Below the pieces are notes generated by a model. It saw only the letters and a list, made by a program, of their open reading frames with translations. It searched no databases and was not told the DNA's origin. From Candidatus Cloacimonetes bacterium HGW-Cloacimonetes-3 (GTDB taxonomy: Bacteria; Cloacimonadota; Cloacimonadia; Cloacimonadales; Cloacimonadaceae), in NCBI GenBank assembly GCA_002840645.1, contig PHBO01000004.1, positions 121,116 to 185,115 on the forward strand: DNA of 64,000 nucleotides, given 5' to 3'. The translations under genes were made by a program, and so were the position numbers. Positions 53,244 through 63,127 of the stretch are shown here, piece after piece. Every line of letters starts with the position of its first letter. The first letter of the stretch is position 1.

Positions 53244-54518
53244 TCAATCTTCGCCTTCCTTGCTATGGCGTTTCAACAGCACCACACAATCGTCTATCGA
53301 CGCTTTGCCCAACACTATATCCTCTGCCAATGCATAACAGGTGGGACTGCCGCAGGCACTGCAATTTAGCCCCGGCAGCATAGTAAGGAATTCATTTATC
53401 CGTTTCATTTTCTTTATTGCGTTCTTGATGTCTTTATCCAGTTCCATAATCGGGCGAGGTGTAAGCGGAGCCACTGCAAATTCACCTTGTTCATACAGCA
53501 CTTCCAGATCATCCACATTGATATCCTGAGATTCTCCCTCTTTTATCATCTTCTTTATCCGGCTCATCGCCACGAAGGGATTCTCCACATTCAGGCAACC
53601 GCCCACGCAGCCGTTGGTACAGCTACGCAACACAATGTAATCGTACTGATCCAGATAGTGATCTTCCACGCGGGAAAGAATATCCATCACGTTTTCCACG
53701 CCATTAACAGACAGGGCGCGGATATCATCGCTATCCACGAGTTCTGCCTGCACACCGGAAAGTGCCCAGGTTAAGCCCTGAGGGTAGGTATCTATTTCCA
53801 CCGGATTGTTTTGGAGCTTCTTTATTATCTCCCGCACTTTGCCGTATATCATGCCTATAGAAAATGCACCATCCTGAAGGTGCTTATATGCTCCTTCTGG
53901 CTGATGAACGGCAGTTACATGCGCCACACAGGGCACTATTAGGAATATCCCAATCTCGTTATCTGCCAGCTTCTCCCGCGCAGATATCTTCTCCCGTAAA
54001 TAGCGGGTTAAAATGCTCATCGGTGCTTCCTGATGGAACAGGTTCGGCAGTAAGGCAGGGTATTTAACCTGAATGAGCCGCACCACCGCCGGGCAGTTAC
54101 TGCTTAATATCGGTCGCTTTTCGCGGTTAGCACGTATATAATCCCGAATGATCCCGATCATGAATTCCGTAACCATTGCCTCTTCCGCCACTTCATCGAA
54201 GCCAAGCTCTTTTATTGCCTGTTTGGCTACGCTATAGCTGATGTCTTCGGTAAACTGTCCGAAATAAGAAGACGAAACAATCGCCACTTTGTACTTGAAG
54301 TTGTGGATTATATCCAAGGGATCACTGCTGGGAATAATAGCATGAAACTGACATACGGTAACGCAATTACCACAGTCTATGCAGCGGTTGGGGTCTATAG
54401 TTGCTTTCCTGTCCCGCACCCGGATTGCCTCTGTGGGGCACACCCGCACGCAGGCGGTACAACCAGTGCAGTTATCTTCCAAAATTTGTATAGCGTGGGT
54501 GTACTTTGTATCACTCAT
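53244..54518 (-). CDS. group D-like (sensory) [FeFe]-hydrogenase homologue
   Basis: 424 residues. An N-terminal 2[4Fe-4S] ferredoxin (CTGCTACVRVCP, CIDCGNCVTVCQ) leads into a divergent H-cluster domain: SSNCPAVVRL in place of TSCCP, IVPCVAHVTA in place of MPCxxK, and RSCTNGCVGGCLNVENP. The C-terminal four-Cys motif CSACGSPTC...C is as in RsxB/AcsC-type Fe-S domains. The motifs match putative sensory hydrogenases (HydS-type, group D), which lie next to GHKL, DRTGG and PHP genes. It probably senses H2 or redox state and signals to the flanking ATPase. Confidence 0.82.
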   Translation of the reverse strand: MSDTKYTHAIQILEDNCTGCTACVRVCPTEAIRVRDRKATIDPNRCIDCGNCVTVCQFHAIIPSSDPLDIIHNFKYKVAIVSSSYFGQFTEDISYSVAKQAIKELGFDEVAEEAMVTEFMIGIIRDYIRANREKRPILSSNCPAVVRLIQVKYPALLPNLFHQEAPMSILTRYLREKISAREKLADNEIGIFLIVPCVAHVTAVHQPEGAYKHLQDGAFSIGMIYGKVREIIKKLQNNPVEIDTYPQGLTWALSGVQAELVDSDDIRALSVNGVENVMDILSRVEDHYLDQYDYIVLRSCTNGCVGGCLNVENPFVAMSRIKKMIKEGESQDINVDDLEVLYEQGEFAVAPLTPRPIMELDKDIKNAIKKMKRINEFLTMLPGLNCSACGSPTCYALAEDIVLGKASIDDCVVLLKRHSKEGED

Positions 54519-54521
54519 AAT

Positions 54522-55013
54522 TTAAGCAAAGAATATCAGGAATTCTACCAGCGTTGGCTCGCCCGCTTCCGAAGAAATGTGCAGAGCATCGCTGTTCCTT
54601 TGAATGTTGGGAAGCCCCAAACCTGCGCCAAAGCCAAATTCCCGCACCAGATCATCTGCGGTGGAATAGCCAGGCACCATTGCCTGAGCAATATCGCCTA
54701 TGCCGGGGCCTGAATCTTCAAACTTTATGTGGATCATATCGTCGTATATCAAACTGGTCATCTTACCGCCGATGGAGTGCGCAGCCACGTTTATCTCCGC
54801 TTCGTAGCTGGCAACGGCTATACGGCGCAGAACTTCGGAATCCACTCCCAAGCGCTTTAACAGGTTCTTAACCTCTGAGCTGCCCTTACCCGCGTTGTTA
54901 AAATCCTTTTCGGGAATCACAAATTCCAGGGTAACTTCCGCTTCTGCTGCTCTGGAAAAGCACTCTTTAAGCGCATTCTCCATACCGGGGACAATGTTCC
55001 AGTAATCTGCCAT
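54522..55013 (-). CDS. RsbW-like GHKL ATPase/anti-sigma-type kinase
   Basis: About 163 residues from MADYWNIVPGM, which begins 1 nt after the DRTGG stop; a longer form from 55043 overlaps that gene by 29 nt. VASYEAEINVAAHSIGG matches the N-box of anti-sigma Ser/Thr kinases (RsbW/SpoIIAB), EDSGPGIGD the G1 box and FGFGAGLGLPNI the G2 box. It lies 3 nt upstream of the sensory hydrogenase homologue, so it is likely its output partner. Confidence 0.83.
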   Translation of the reverse strand: MADYWNIVPGMENALKECFSRAAEAEVTLEFVIPEKDFNNAGKGSSEVKNLLKRLGVDSEVLRRIAVASYEAEINVAAHSIGGKMTSLIYDDMIHIKFEDSGPGIGDIAQAMVPGYSTADDLVREFGFGAGLGLPNIQRNSDALHISSEAGEPTLVEFLIFFA

Positions 55014-55014
55014 G

Positions 55015-55362
55015 TTATATTTTGCAGCTTCGCAAGCCTGCATTGAACAGTAGTCCGCTGCTGCGGTAAAGAGTCATTTTAGTGGTAATTATGGGCAGTC
55101 CGCGTTCCTCCGCCATTTCGATAACATCCTGCAAAGGACGTTTTCCGCGCACAAAGATGATGGCAATCAGGTCTATCATATCCGATAAACGCACCACCTG
55201 ATTGTTGGTAAGCCCGGTGAGCAACAAGGTAGGTTCCTTGGTACACATCAGGATATCGGAGATTAAGTCCGAAGCAAAGGCACAAGGCACATTGCAATCT
55301 ATATCTGCCTCTGCATTCAGCACTTCCGCATCCAGAAGAGCGATGATTTCACGTAAAGTCAT
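55015..55362 (-). CDS. stand-alone DRTGG-domain protein (2)
   Basis: 115 residues beginning MTLREIIALLDAEVLNAEAD, followed by CAFASDLISDILMC and KMTLYRSSGLLFNAGL. It has the same fold type as the other DRTGG protein (about 340 nt each) but is diverged. It is the first gene of the twelve-gene hydrogenase unit. The 276-nt spacer upstream holds a minus-strand TTGACT with no good -10 box, so the promoter is not certain. Confidence 0.75.
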   Translation of the reverse strand: MTLREIIALLDAEVLNAEADIDCNVPCAFASDLISDILMCTKEPTLLLTGLTNNQVVRLSDMIDLIAIIFVRGKRPLQDVIEMAEERGLPIITTKMTLYRSSGLLFNAGLRSCKI

Positions 55363-55638
55363 TCACTTTATCCTTTAACACATATATGCTAAGACAGCTC
55401 TTCCAAAGGCGGGTTTAAGTCAAGAAAAATAGTTGCAGCCTCGTAACTGATATCTGTTGCCAATAATTGCATAAAGTTGCATATTTGCTTATTGAAAACA
55501 ATTATTGGCTTGACAGGTATTCCATTCTTTGAGAAACTGACTTTATAATCGTTTTGATCTTGTGATTGATTTTATCCTATTTTTATAGAGTATGAATAAT
55601 CAGTGTTTGTTAGATTAGTATAGGAAAAAGGAAGTATA

Positions 55639-57096
55639 TTGAAAGGATTCATTTGGATCAAGTTAATAGCAATAGCAATAATATTGTTCATTGAAGCACA
55701 ATTAGCACAAATTGAAGCAATACTTGTTGAAATACCTCGATACCCACTATCAATAGATGTATCGGATATTGACTTGGATGGCAATATAGATGTTGTGATA
55801 GGACATAGCAATTCAGGGAACGAAGTTGACAATAATCCCGCTATCACAATCTTGCGTGATTTCCAAAATGGCGCATTCGCTTCAATAGACACTTCATATA
55901 CCCAACCAGCTTATTTAGAGACTATTAAATTTGCTAAGATGAACGAAGACAATTACCCGGATATTGTGATCCCCTACGGCGAGTATCAAGGCGATACTGG
56001 CTATATTTATATGAGAGTGTTCTATAATGATATGGGTTATTACGATACACCGACAGATTACTTTCTGACAACAATACCAAACACGGGATATTTTAACTAT
56101 ACTTGTGCAGATGTTAATGGTGACGGACTTGATGATGGGGTGTTCCCATCAAATCCGAATCACATATTGACATCAGTGATCAACCTTGGAAATAATCATT
56201 TCTATGCCCCTATTTCAATTGATATTGGGTTCCCACCACAGGCAATTCAGCATGGTGATCTATCGGATGATGGAATAGACGACATCCTAATCACTGGTTC
56301 ACTCCTCACTATGTTTTCTTACGTCAATGGAACATTTCATCCTACCGTCATTGAAAACAATGGCATGTCAAATGAAGCTGAAATTTGTGATGTTGACAAT
56401 GATGGCGATAATGATATTGTAACATACTCTATCCCGCCTATGGGAGACGACTGCACCCTCCGAATCTACGAGAATCAGAATGGACAATTTTCACAGAGGT
56501 TTCAACAAATCTATTCTTTTCCAAGTGGATTATCGGTGTTTGATTACAATAATGACAACCTCCCTGATTTCCTGCTTGCCAATAGGTTAGTAACAAATCT
56601 GGGGTACTATGCTTTTTCAGAACCGGAGTTGCTTCATTATTCAACAGGAGGTAATCCAAAAGTTTTTGCGGATTTAGACCACAATGGCTATCTTGATATC
56701 TTGTCCATTGTGTACGACTATGAGAACATCCGTGGTTTATTGTATCTAAATTTCAACGAAGGAAATGGTAACTTTATACCTTACCCACCCACCGAGAATA
56801 TAGACGATACAAATATAAATCCACTCCCTATTCAATTGAGCAGTTTTCCCAATCCATTTAAGACAACCGTTACATTATCATATACTATTCCGGAGGTATA
56901 TGCAGAAGGCAAGATATCTATCTTCAATATCAAAGGGGAAAGAGTGAAAACTCTTCCCATAAATGACAAAAAGTCGAATGTGATCTGGGATGGAACAGAT
57001 GACCATAGAAAGCCCATCGCAGCTGGAATCTATTTCTATAGATTAGTTACCGATACACAAAACTCAAAAACACAAAGAATGCTATTGTTAAAATAG
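55639..57096 (+). CDS. secreted VCBS/FG-GAP repeat protein with type IX-like sorting domain
   Basis: 485 residues from a TTG start at 55639 preceded by AAGGAAG. A signal-like segment (about 5-22) is followed by at least six FG-GAP/VCBS calcium loops (DIDLDGNIDVVIG, DVNGDGLDDG, DLSDDGIDDILI, DVDNDGDNDIVT, DYNNDNLPDF, DLDHNGYLDI), which suggests a seven-bladed integrin-like propeller. The sorting tail is SSFPNPFKTTVTLSYTIP, then IAAGIYFYRL and end KTQRMLLLK. TATAAT stands at 55544-55549, about 90 nt upstream. The gene is AT-richer than the hydrogenase locus. Confidence 0.8.
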   Translation: MKGFIWIKLIAIAIILFIEAQLAQIEAILVEIPRYPLSIDVSDIDLDGNIDVVIGHSNSGNEVDNNPAITILRDFQNGAFASIDTSYTQPAYLETIKFAKMNEDNYPDIVIPYGEYQGDTGYIYMRVFYNDMGYYDTPTDYFLTTIPNTGYFNYTCADVNGDGLDDGVFPSNPNHILTSVINLGNNHFYAPISIDIGFPPQAIQHGDLSDDGIDDILITGSLLTMFSYVNGTFHPTVIENNGMSNEAEICDVDNDGDNDIVTYSIPPMGDDCTLRIYENQNGQFSQRFQQIYSFPSGLSVFDYNNDNLPDFLLANRLVTNLGYYAFSEPELLHYSTGGNPKVFADLDHNGYLDILSIVYDYENIRGLLYLNFNEGNGNFIPYPPTENIDDTNINPLPIQLSSFPNPFKTTVTLSYTIPEVYAEGKISIFNIKGERVKTLPINDKKSNVIWDGTDDHRKPIAAGIYFYRLVTDTQNSKTQRMLLLK

Positions 57097-57108
57097 CGGG
57101 AGGTTCTT

Positions 57109-60100
57109 ATGAGAAAACGCATAGCTGTTATCATTTTCATGACATTGGGGATGCTATTAAGCCTTAATGCGATTGTTACGAGAGATGATGCCAAGGCACA
57201 GATTCTAAATCAGATTATGGTAAATAGCATTGGCAAGGCAAATATCTATCTTTCAACCCAAACCGTTGCTGTGGGTGTTAACGTTGTATCACATAATGAG
57301 ACCATTATCACCCCTTATTCATCAAGTTGGGTAACATTTATTGATGACAATCCTGTCTTTGGATGGAAGCATCCTTGTCGCTATGTATTTATTGATGCAT
57401 CAAGTGGAAGCCATCAAGTCTTAAGTGCTACAATTCATCCAGAAAACATGCCTTTGTTTGAGATGATTTCCAATTATCTACTTCCCACGATTTCTGAGAT
57501 CGAGTTACCACCTATTCAGAATACAACACCAGAACGAAATCGAGATCCGCATCTATATGCAATTATGATAAATGGCACAAATTTATATAACAAAGAAATC
57601 AGATTCTGGAACAATTTATCTGCAATGTATTGCGCTCTAAAAGATTTGGGATACGAGGATAGCAAGATTTATGTCCATTCTGCTGATGGTACTGCTGCGA
57701 ACAACTACGATGGGATGGAAAGGGGGTTGGATTTAGATAAGAGATTGCCCATAAACAATGATATCCGCTTTCCGGCAACCTTGCCGTCAATAAAATAGCA
57801 CATTTACGACACTTCAGAATATGAACTTGGGACCACAAGATAAACTGTTTATCTTTACTACTGGTCACGGAGAATGGTTAGATCCCTTCCAGGGATCAGT
57901 ACTTAATTTATGGGACAATAACAACTTATCCAGTGTAGATCTAAAAAATAAATTGGGAGGCTTTCCAAATATAGGGAACATCACGGTTGTTATGTCGCAA
58001 TGTAGTAGTGGGGGCTTTATTTCAGGTGTTCCTGATTGGGATCCAGAAGTTTATTCCATAACGGGTCCCAATCGGACCATTATTACTTCAGTAGCCTGGA
58101 ATGAACCGGCAAGAGCAGAGTTATTCATTACTTTATCAAACGAGGATCCAGGGCCTGGCTATCCACTATACGGCCCAACCAGTGTCGGCTTAGGATATGA
58201 CGAATTTGTCTATTATTGGACATCAGCTATTCGTGGGTACTACCCAGCAAGAGCCCAAGTTCAGATTGGAGGAGCGACTCATTGGAAAAATAAACCGTGG
58301 CTAACAAGCTATGCAGTTGGAAGCTTCTCCTTTTCCACAATTGAGGGCTTTGGGAGTACAGCAATCTATCCTCATCCAAATGACTATATCCCTCAACGAA
58401 TAAACGGGCTTTCAACACTATTTGGATCTTACCAGTATGCGAATAATTGGGACACTACCACAGGCCCAGGGGCGGACAATGAAAACTATTGGAATCCATC
58501 CACACCCCAAACCTGGCCCGAAGAAAATTTCTATAATTTACACTTACATCCGCAGTATTGGAGCAATGGTGAATTGTTCGAAAAACTTCAAACTATTACA
58601 GGCGTTGATCTGAACATTAGCGATAATTTATTCTTATTTGGCAAAACAGATTTGTATAATAAAGTCTTGAATTGTTCAGGTGACTTGTATTTAGAAGACG
58701 AGCATGCCATATTACAGCTGCACAGCAACGCGACATTAAACATACTTTCGGGTGGGAGCGTATCAGTCACAAGCGGAGAGTTGAACACTGAGAATTCACA
58801 TGTTAATGTTCGAGGTAGCCTATATCTTACACAATGGGTCTTGTTTCTGTAGAAAACAATTCAACAATTTCCCTATATACTGGTTCTTCAATTGAAGGAA
58901 ACACAACTGAGGGATGGGTTGACCCAAACACTGGCATAAGGTATGATACTCTTAATGAAGCTCAGTTGATTAATCCTGAGATAAGCAACGAACATCTTTT
59001 ACCGGGTGATCGCCTTGAAATTGACAACTCATTGTTGAATATAGATAGTGGTGCATCTGTGACGAATATTAGCGGTAGTAACCGGTGGGATGGCATCACA
59101 ATCCGAAATTGTGGTGAATTCATTAATCCTGTTTACCCATATGATTCAAGCGTATCCCACATTATGGGTAGCATCAGCAATGTAAACGAGATTGAAGTTG
59201 ATAACAGTATAGTCGAATTTACACAAAGTGAAATTTATAATTGTGGGCAGTTGAGAATCATTAACGGCTCAGATGTTACTATCGATCATAGCGATTACCA
59301 TAGTAATGACTGCGGCATTTATGCAGAAGAAAGCAGAACATTTGTGCAATATTCCAATATTTATAGTAATCAATCAAACGGTTTGTCAATCAATTATCCA
59401 TCAATTCCTCCCGGTCTATTGTATGAGTCAGAAATCTATAATAATGTGGGTAATGGCCTTGAGCTACGCAATTCTATTTTCAGCATAATACCAAGTGCAC
59501 GGGGTTCATGGATTCATGATAACACCAGATATGGGTATCTAAATTTAAGTACAGCTTCAAGCAGTATTTATGGAGGTACGCAGATATACAATAACGGATC
59601 ATCTGAAGTGTTATCTATGTATGATTGTTTCCCAATTTTTGCCAACCCAACTTACATAGCACTACCCAATGTTGGGGACGACAATGGTTTCGATCCCAAT
59701 ACATTTGATAAGTACCTATTAGCCGTGGTGGGATTACCGCAAAATCAAACTGTTAACGTGTCTTCTCTTGCTGTAAAAATATCTGACAATACCAGGTTCT
59801 ATCCGAGCTTTTCTTCCTATCTGTTTGGAGAACCGCAGGCAAGTGAAGCTGAGATACTTTTCTCTTGCGCTCTTGATAGTATCTATACCCAAGCCTACGA
59901 AGCTGCTTACGATATGATGAAATATATCGGAAGCGATTTCTCTGAGACAGTCACTGCTAAGAAAGCTATCCCATATTTACCCTACCTATGCAAGGCTATA
60001 GATGGCGATCCTAATGAACTGTTCTTGTATCTTACAGATATTGATGAGCTGGCATTGCAGGAAGTGAAGTTAGAAGCAATTAGTGTGTCTAAACTGGCTA

Positions 60101-60630
60101 ATGGGGAATATGAAGAGGCTATTGCATATCTGGAACAGATAATTCAAGATCCTCCAAGTGATGAAAAAGAGCTGTTGGCTGAACTTGACCAGGCCTTTTG
60201 CTATTACAAGCTTGTTACTTCTGGCAGTAAGAACCTTCCTGCCCAATGCAAGTATAAACCCCAATCTTCATCTGAATACATGCAAATACGTAATAGCATT
60301 ATGAACAATTTCACAGATGTGAATTCTGCGGTTGAAGCGCAGCCATTGATTTCAAGCAATATCCTCATAAGCAACTATCCAAATCCTTTCAACCCATGCA
60401 CTACTTTATCATTTGCGCTTTCGTGTGATATGCTGTGTAAGCTCGAAATCTATAACATAAGAGGTCAAGTAGTAAAGACTCTTATGGATGAACAACTAAG
60501 TGCAGGGAACCAATCCATTGTCTGGAATGGTACAGATGAGAATGGTTCTTCAGTATCATCCGGCGTTTACTTTTACAAATTATCGACTCCTAAACAAACC
60601 CAAACTTCCAAAATGTTATTGATGAAATAG
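57109..60630 (+). pseudogene. caspase-fold (C13/C25-like) peptidase with beta-helix and sorting domain, broken by two frameshifts
   Basis: Three frames join into one ~1,170-residue protein. Part 1 (57109-57798): signal peptide and prodomain, then YAIMINGTNLYNKEIRFWNN and DGTAANNYDG. Part 2 (57794-58852, different frame) continues at once with FIFTTGHGEWLD (catalytic His) and VVMSQCSSGGFIS (catalytic Cys). Part 3 (58834-60630) is a parallel beta-helix, a helical region and a sorting tail (SNYPNPFNPCTTLSFAL ... KMLLMK). The first break is one extra A in TAAAATAG at 57791-57798, next to an in-frame TAG. The second, near 58834-58850, needs the opposite shift. GGGAGG precedes the start. True decay, sequencing error and programmed shift cannot be told apart here. 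Confidence 0.8.
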
Positions 60631-60669
60631 TTTGAAAGGTTAATTAGTTAACAAGTTAGCAATATGCAC

Positions 60670-60700
60670 AAGCCCCGAAATGATGTTCGGGGCTTTTATT
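60670..60700 (+). terminator. intrinsic terminator
   Basis: AAGCCCCGAA (60670-60679) and TTCGGGGCTT (60686-60695) form a 10-bp stem with a 6-nt loop; TTTTATT follows. It ends the peptidase/beta-helix transcript and stands 27 nt before the end of the convergent gene. Confidence 0.85.
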
Positions 60701-60727
60701 TAACAGGCTTTGTGGCTGCAAACAGCC

Positions 60728-61057
60728 CTACTCTCCCCCTCCTTCATATTCATCCCCCAGAGGCAAAACAATCTCTGTCCACAGCAGGTCTGGATTACGC
60801 AGCGCTGCCTTCAAATCCTCCAAAGTCCAGAAGCCCTCATTTCTGTAGGCATGTTCCGTGCCTTCTGGGTACTGGTAAAACTCCACAATGTTGTCGTTTA
60901 TCATTGCGGACATACAGCCGTTTACCGCCACGGCAAAGGGGCAATCTATATCCGCAAGATAGTAGAACTCCAGCAGCCCCAGGTTTGCCTTATCCTCCAT
61001 ATCGAAGTAATGAACCTCGATGCTATCGGCAAATTCCGGCAGAATAAAGAGGAACAC
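60728..61057 (-). CDS. 5'-truncated thioredoxin-fold-like protein remnant
   Basis: About 109 residues from a GTG. The acidic, gene-like sequence (FADSIEVHYFDMEDKANLGL, CPFAVAVNGCMSAM, YRNEGFWTLEDLKAALRNP) resembles the second half of a thioredoxin fold, with CPF at the cis-Pro position and a final helix. The first beta-alpha-beta and CxxC are missing. The frame stays open upstream but has no start codon and enters hairpin repeat DNA at 61103, so the 5' end was probably replaced. It may be expressed or dead. Confidence 0.45.
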   Translation of the reverse strand: MFLFILPEFADSIEVHYFDMEDKANLGLLEFYYLADIDCPFAVAVNGCMSAMINDNIVEFYQYPEGTEHAYRNEGFWTLEDLKAALRNPDLLWTEIVLPLGDEYEGGGE

Positions 61058-61102
61058 AGACCACAGAGGCAGTAAAAATCCCGGAGGGATGAAAGATATT
61101 AG

Positions 61103-61253
61103 CCCGGGGTGCAGTGTTAGCGAAACCCCGGGTACACGGACAACATATAATCTAACCCCTTCGGGGGTGACACAATACGCCTTGTCCTACAATCTGTATC
61201 GCCCATAAAGGGCTAATGCCTTCTCACCCTTTCCCTGGGGCTAACGCCCCAGG
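61103..61253. repeat. hairpin repeat cluster
   Basis: CCCGGGGT/ACCCCGGG (61103-61110, 61125-61132), CCCCTTCGGGGG (about 61157-61168) and CCTGGGGC/GCCCCAGG (61234-61241, 61246-61253) stand in a row. The strings CGGGGGTGACA and AGGGCTAAT recur here and in the 14.8-kb repeat cluster, so both belong to one family. Confidence 0.6.
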
Positions 61254-61321
61254 CTATGATCTATCGCCATTCCATGGCTTTTCTACGTCTCTTCGTCGGT
61301 TACGCCTATTCCATGGTTTTG

Positions 61322-61633
61322 TTAAAGAAGAATTCCAACCCTCTCAATATGGTCTATCAAATCAGCATTGGTAATCATGTTATAACCAGACAAATCTATT
61401 GTCCATGGCAGCATAAGCTCATCCAGTTTTGTTATTAGGCTGTTAATGTCAGATTGGGTTAGCTCATTTCCTTTCAGGCATATATCTATATCCGAACCCG
61501 GTTTATAGTTCCCTTTCGCCCTGGAGCCGTAGAGGATAACCTCACCCACCTGGGGATTGCTTTTCAGGATGGATAGTATTGCCGTCCAATACTCGGCTTT
61601 AATACCGTATTTTGTAGTGCTTTCTGCCATCAC
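61322..61633 (-). CDS. MNT-type nucleotidyltransferase antitoxin (MntA/HI0073 family)
   Basis: 103 residues. The nucleotidyltransferase signature GSX10DXD is exact (GSRAKGNYKPGSDID, about 36-50), with a downstream Asp in WTIDLSGY. MntA-type enzymes neutralise the HEPN partner by AMPylating it. The gene overlaps the HEPN gene by 4 nt (ATGA), the usual organisation of this toxin-antitoxin class. Confidence 0.88.
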   Translation of the reverse strand: MMAESTTKYGIKAEYWTAILSILKSNPQVGEVILYGSRAKGNYKPGSDIDICLKGNELTQSDINSLITKLDELMLPWTIDLSGYNMITNADLIDHIERVGILL

Positions 61634-62025
61634 AGCTTGTCTTTCAGGAATTCATAAAGCTCTGTGAAGGCAGGATAATACTTGTTCACCACGTTTCCGG
61701 CAATTTGCTTAACGACATTAGAATCATACAAATGAGACGTCAAATTCCTGTCGTTTATCATCTCCATCCATACCTCTCCATGGCTAATGATACCATTGGT
61801 ATAAGCCAAACGTATCGCATCTTTGGAACCGACAATCTCCGCAAACCCCTTTTCTTCCAGATAGTCTTTTAGTGTTTTCCAGCCCAGTTCAAAGGTATAT
61901 TCAAAGCGCTGGATTAAGCCTTCAGTTTCCAGTTCGCTGGGCTGTTTCATCTTTACTGCTTCGCCTAAGAGCTTATAAGCGTTTATGTAGTTACTGAATC
62001 GCTGTTTCCATCTGACATCTGGCAT
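61630..62025 (-). CDS. HEPN toxin / nucleotidyltransferase substrate-binding protein (HepT/HI0074 family)
   Basis: About 131 residues from the ATG at 62025 (GGAGA 9 nt upstream); a GTG two codons earlier is closer to that site than usual. It is all-helical, with LIQRFEYTFELGWKTLKDYL typical of HI0074-like proteins. The HEPN RNase motif RX4HXY is exact (RNLTSHLY, about 97-104). With MntA downstream it forms a type VII-like toxin-antitoxin pair. The tyrosine of the motif is the residue AMPylated in characterised systems. Confidence 0.86.
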   Translation of the reverse strand: MPDVRWKQRFSNYINAYKLLGEAVKMKQPSELETEGLIQRFEYTFELGWKTLKDYLEEKGFAEIVGSKDAIRLAYTNGIISHGEVWMEMINDRNLTSHLYDSNVVKQIAGNVVNKYYPAFTELYEFLKDKL

Positions 62026-62146
62026 CTTCACATATCTCCGTGTATTTTTGTTAAGTCCAGTGATTATTCATACTAGAAAACCGTCAACCAAAATCAAAGC
62101 ATTTAGACATCACAAATCCGCTTTTTAAGGTTGTGGTTACGTATAA

Positions 62147-63127
62147 CTAAAAACCTCCCTCGTGAAAGAGCAGGTCTATTTCTGCAGGTGTCAACACCCG
62201 ATCGTAAATCCTCACATCATCCAACAGTCCTATGTAATATTGATCTCCATTATCAACAGCTCCCAGGCAGTTCCAGTGCCCCGTTGTATTATAATCAACG
62301 TTTACAGGTGTATATGACGCGCTGGCTTGTTGTTGACCATCAATGATAAGCAGATATATGCCATAGTCATGATCGTAAGTGCAAACCACATGATGCCAGT
62401 TATTGATAAAATCCGTGGGAAGCAGATAGGATATGGTTTGTCCCACTTCAGAATTGTTATAAACATCCCTTCGATAGTGTAAGTTCTGAGAGGATATCCC
62501 GAAGCAATATGGGTCTCTGGCTGATAGAGTGCTGCCACGCCACACAAACCAGCCGTCACTAAGAATTGGCATGTTTATCCAGCATGATACACTGATGGAA
62601 GCGTTAATATCCAGGAGACCGGAGGGCGGAATAAATACATAGCTGCTCCCATTGAAGTGCGCAGCACTGTTTGGATTCAGAAACCTGTCCGGGCAGTAAG
62701 TAGCACCGTGGTTAACTCCGTTCAGGGCATTACCGCTTTCATCATTCGTGTTAGAATTGAATGGATAATAAGCCACCAAACCATCGTTAAGCATTTCCGC
62801 GGTCACATAAAAGAATTCCTTATTCACAGCGGCATCCACAAGCAGACTAAGTCCAAACAACTCCTCCAGAAAAGCCCAACCCGGTTCTCCCGCAATCAAA
62901 GGTGTATCTGACTGATAGACTTTGTATTTAAGCGCACCTGGTACAGGATTCCAGCTTAATCTTACCTGTGTATCATTGGCTCGCTCGATAAAGAGTTCAG
63001 GAATCTGCCGCGAATTGATAACTGAAACGTCTGTTTCGGGAATTGCATTAAAACTTACATGTTGTCCAAAGCTTGATACAATCTGCCATGAAAGCAACAT
63101 CAAACAGAATAGACTTCTTTTCATCAT
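62147..63127 (-). CDS. exported LamG-domain protein
   Basis: 326 residues with a signal peptide (MMKRSLFCLMLLSWQIVSSF). A short Fn3-like module (about 45-110; VRLSWNPVPGALKYKVYQSD) is followed by a LamG/concanavalin-A-like jellyroll (about 118-325): GLVAYYPFNSNTNDESGNAL, AAHFNGSSYVFIP, WHHVVCTYDH, then IGLLDDVRIYDRVLTPAEID. This kind of module binds glycans or calcium. There is no sorting tail; the protein ends right after the LamG domain. It is a minus-strand single gene. Confidence 0.82.
   Translation of the reverse strand: MMKRSLFCLMLLSWQIVSSFGQHVSFNAIPETDVSVINSRQIPELFIERANDTQVRLSWNPVPGALKYKVYQSDTPLIAGEPGWAFLEELFGLSLLVDAAVNKEFFYVTAEMLNDGLVAYYPFNSNTNDESGNALNGVNHGATYCPDRFLNPNSAAHFNGSSYVFIPPSGLLDINASISVSCWINMPILSDGWFVWRGSTLSARDPYCFGISSQNLHYRRDVYNNSEVGQTISYLLPTDFINNWHHVVCTYDHDYGIYLLIIDGQQQASASYTPVNVDYNTTGHWNCLGAVDNGDQYYIGLLDDVRIYDRVLTPAEIDLLFHEGGF

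Noticed and set aside
55510..55549. Consensus promoter TTGACA...TATAAT before the VCBS protein
   Set aside because: The spacing is 28 nt, too long for one sigma-70 promoter; only the TATAAT box is mentioned.
57821..58852. Middle frame of the peptidase as an independent gene
   Set aside because: It lacks its own ribosome site and signal peptide, and its homologous sequence continues upstream of the ATG; it is the continuation of the frameshifted gene.
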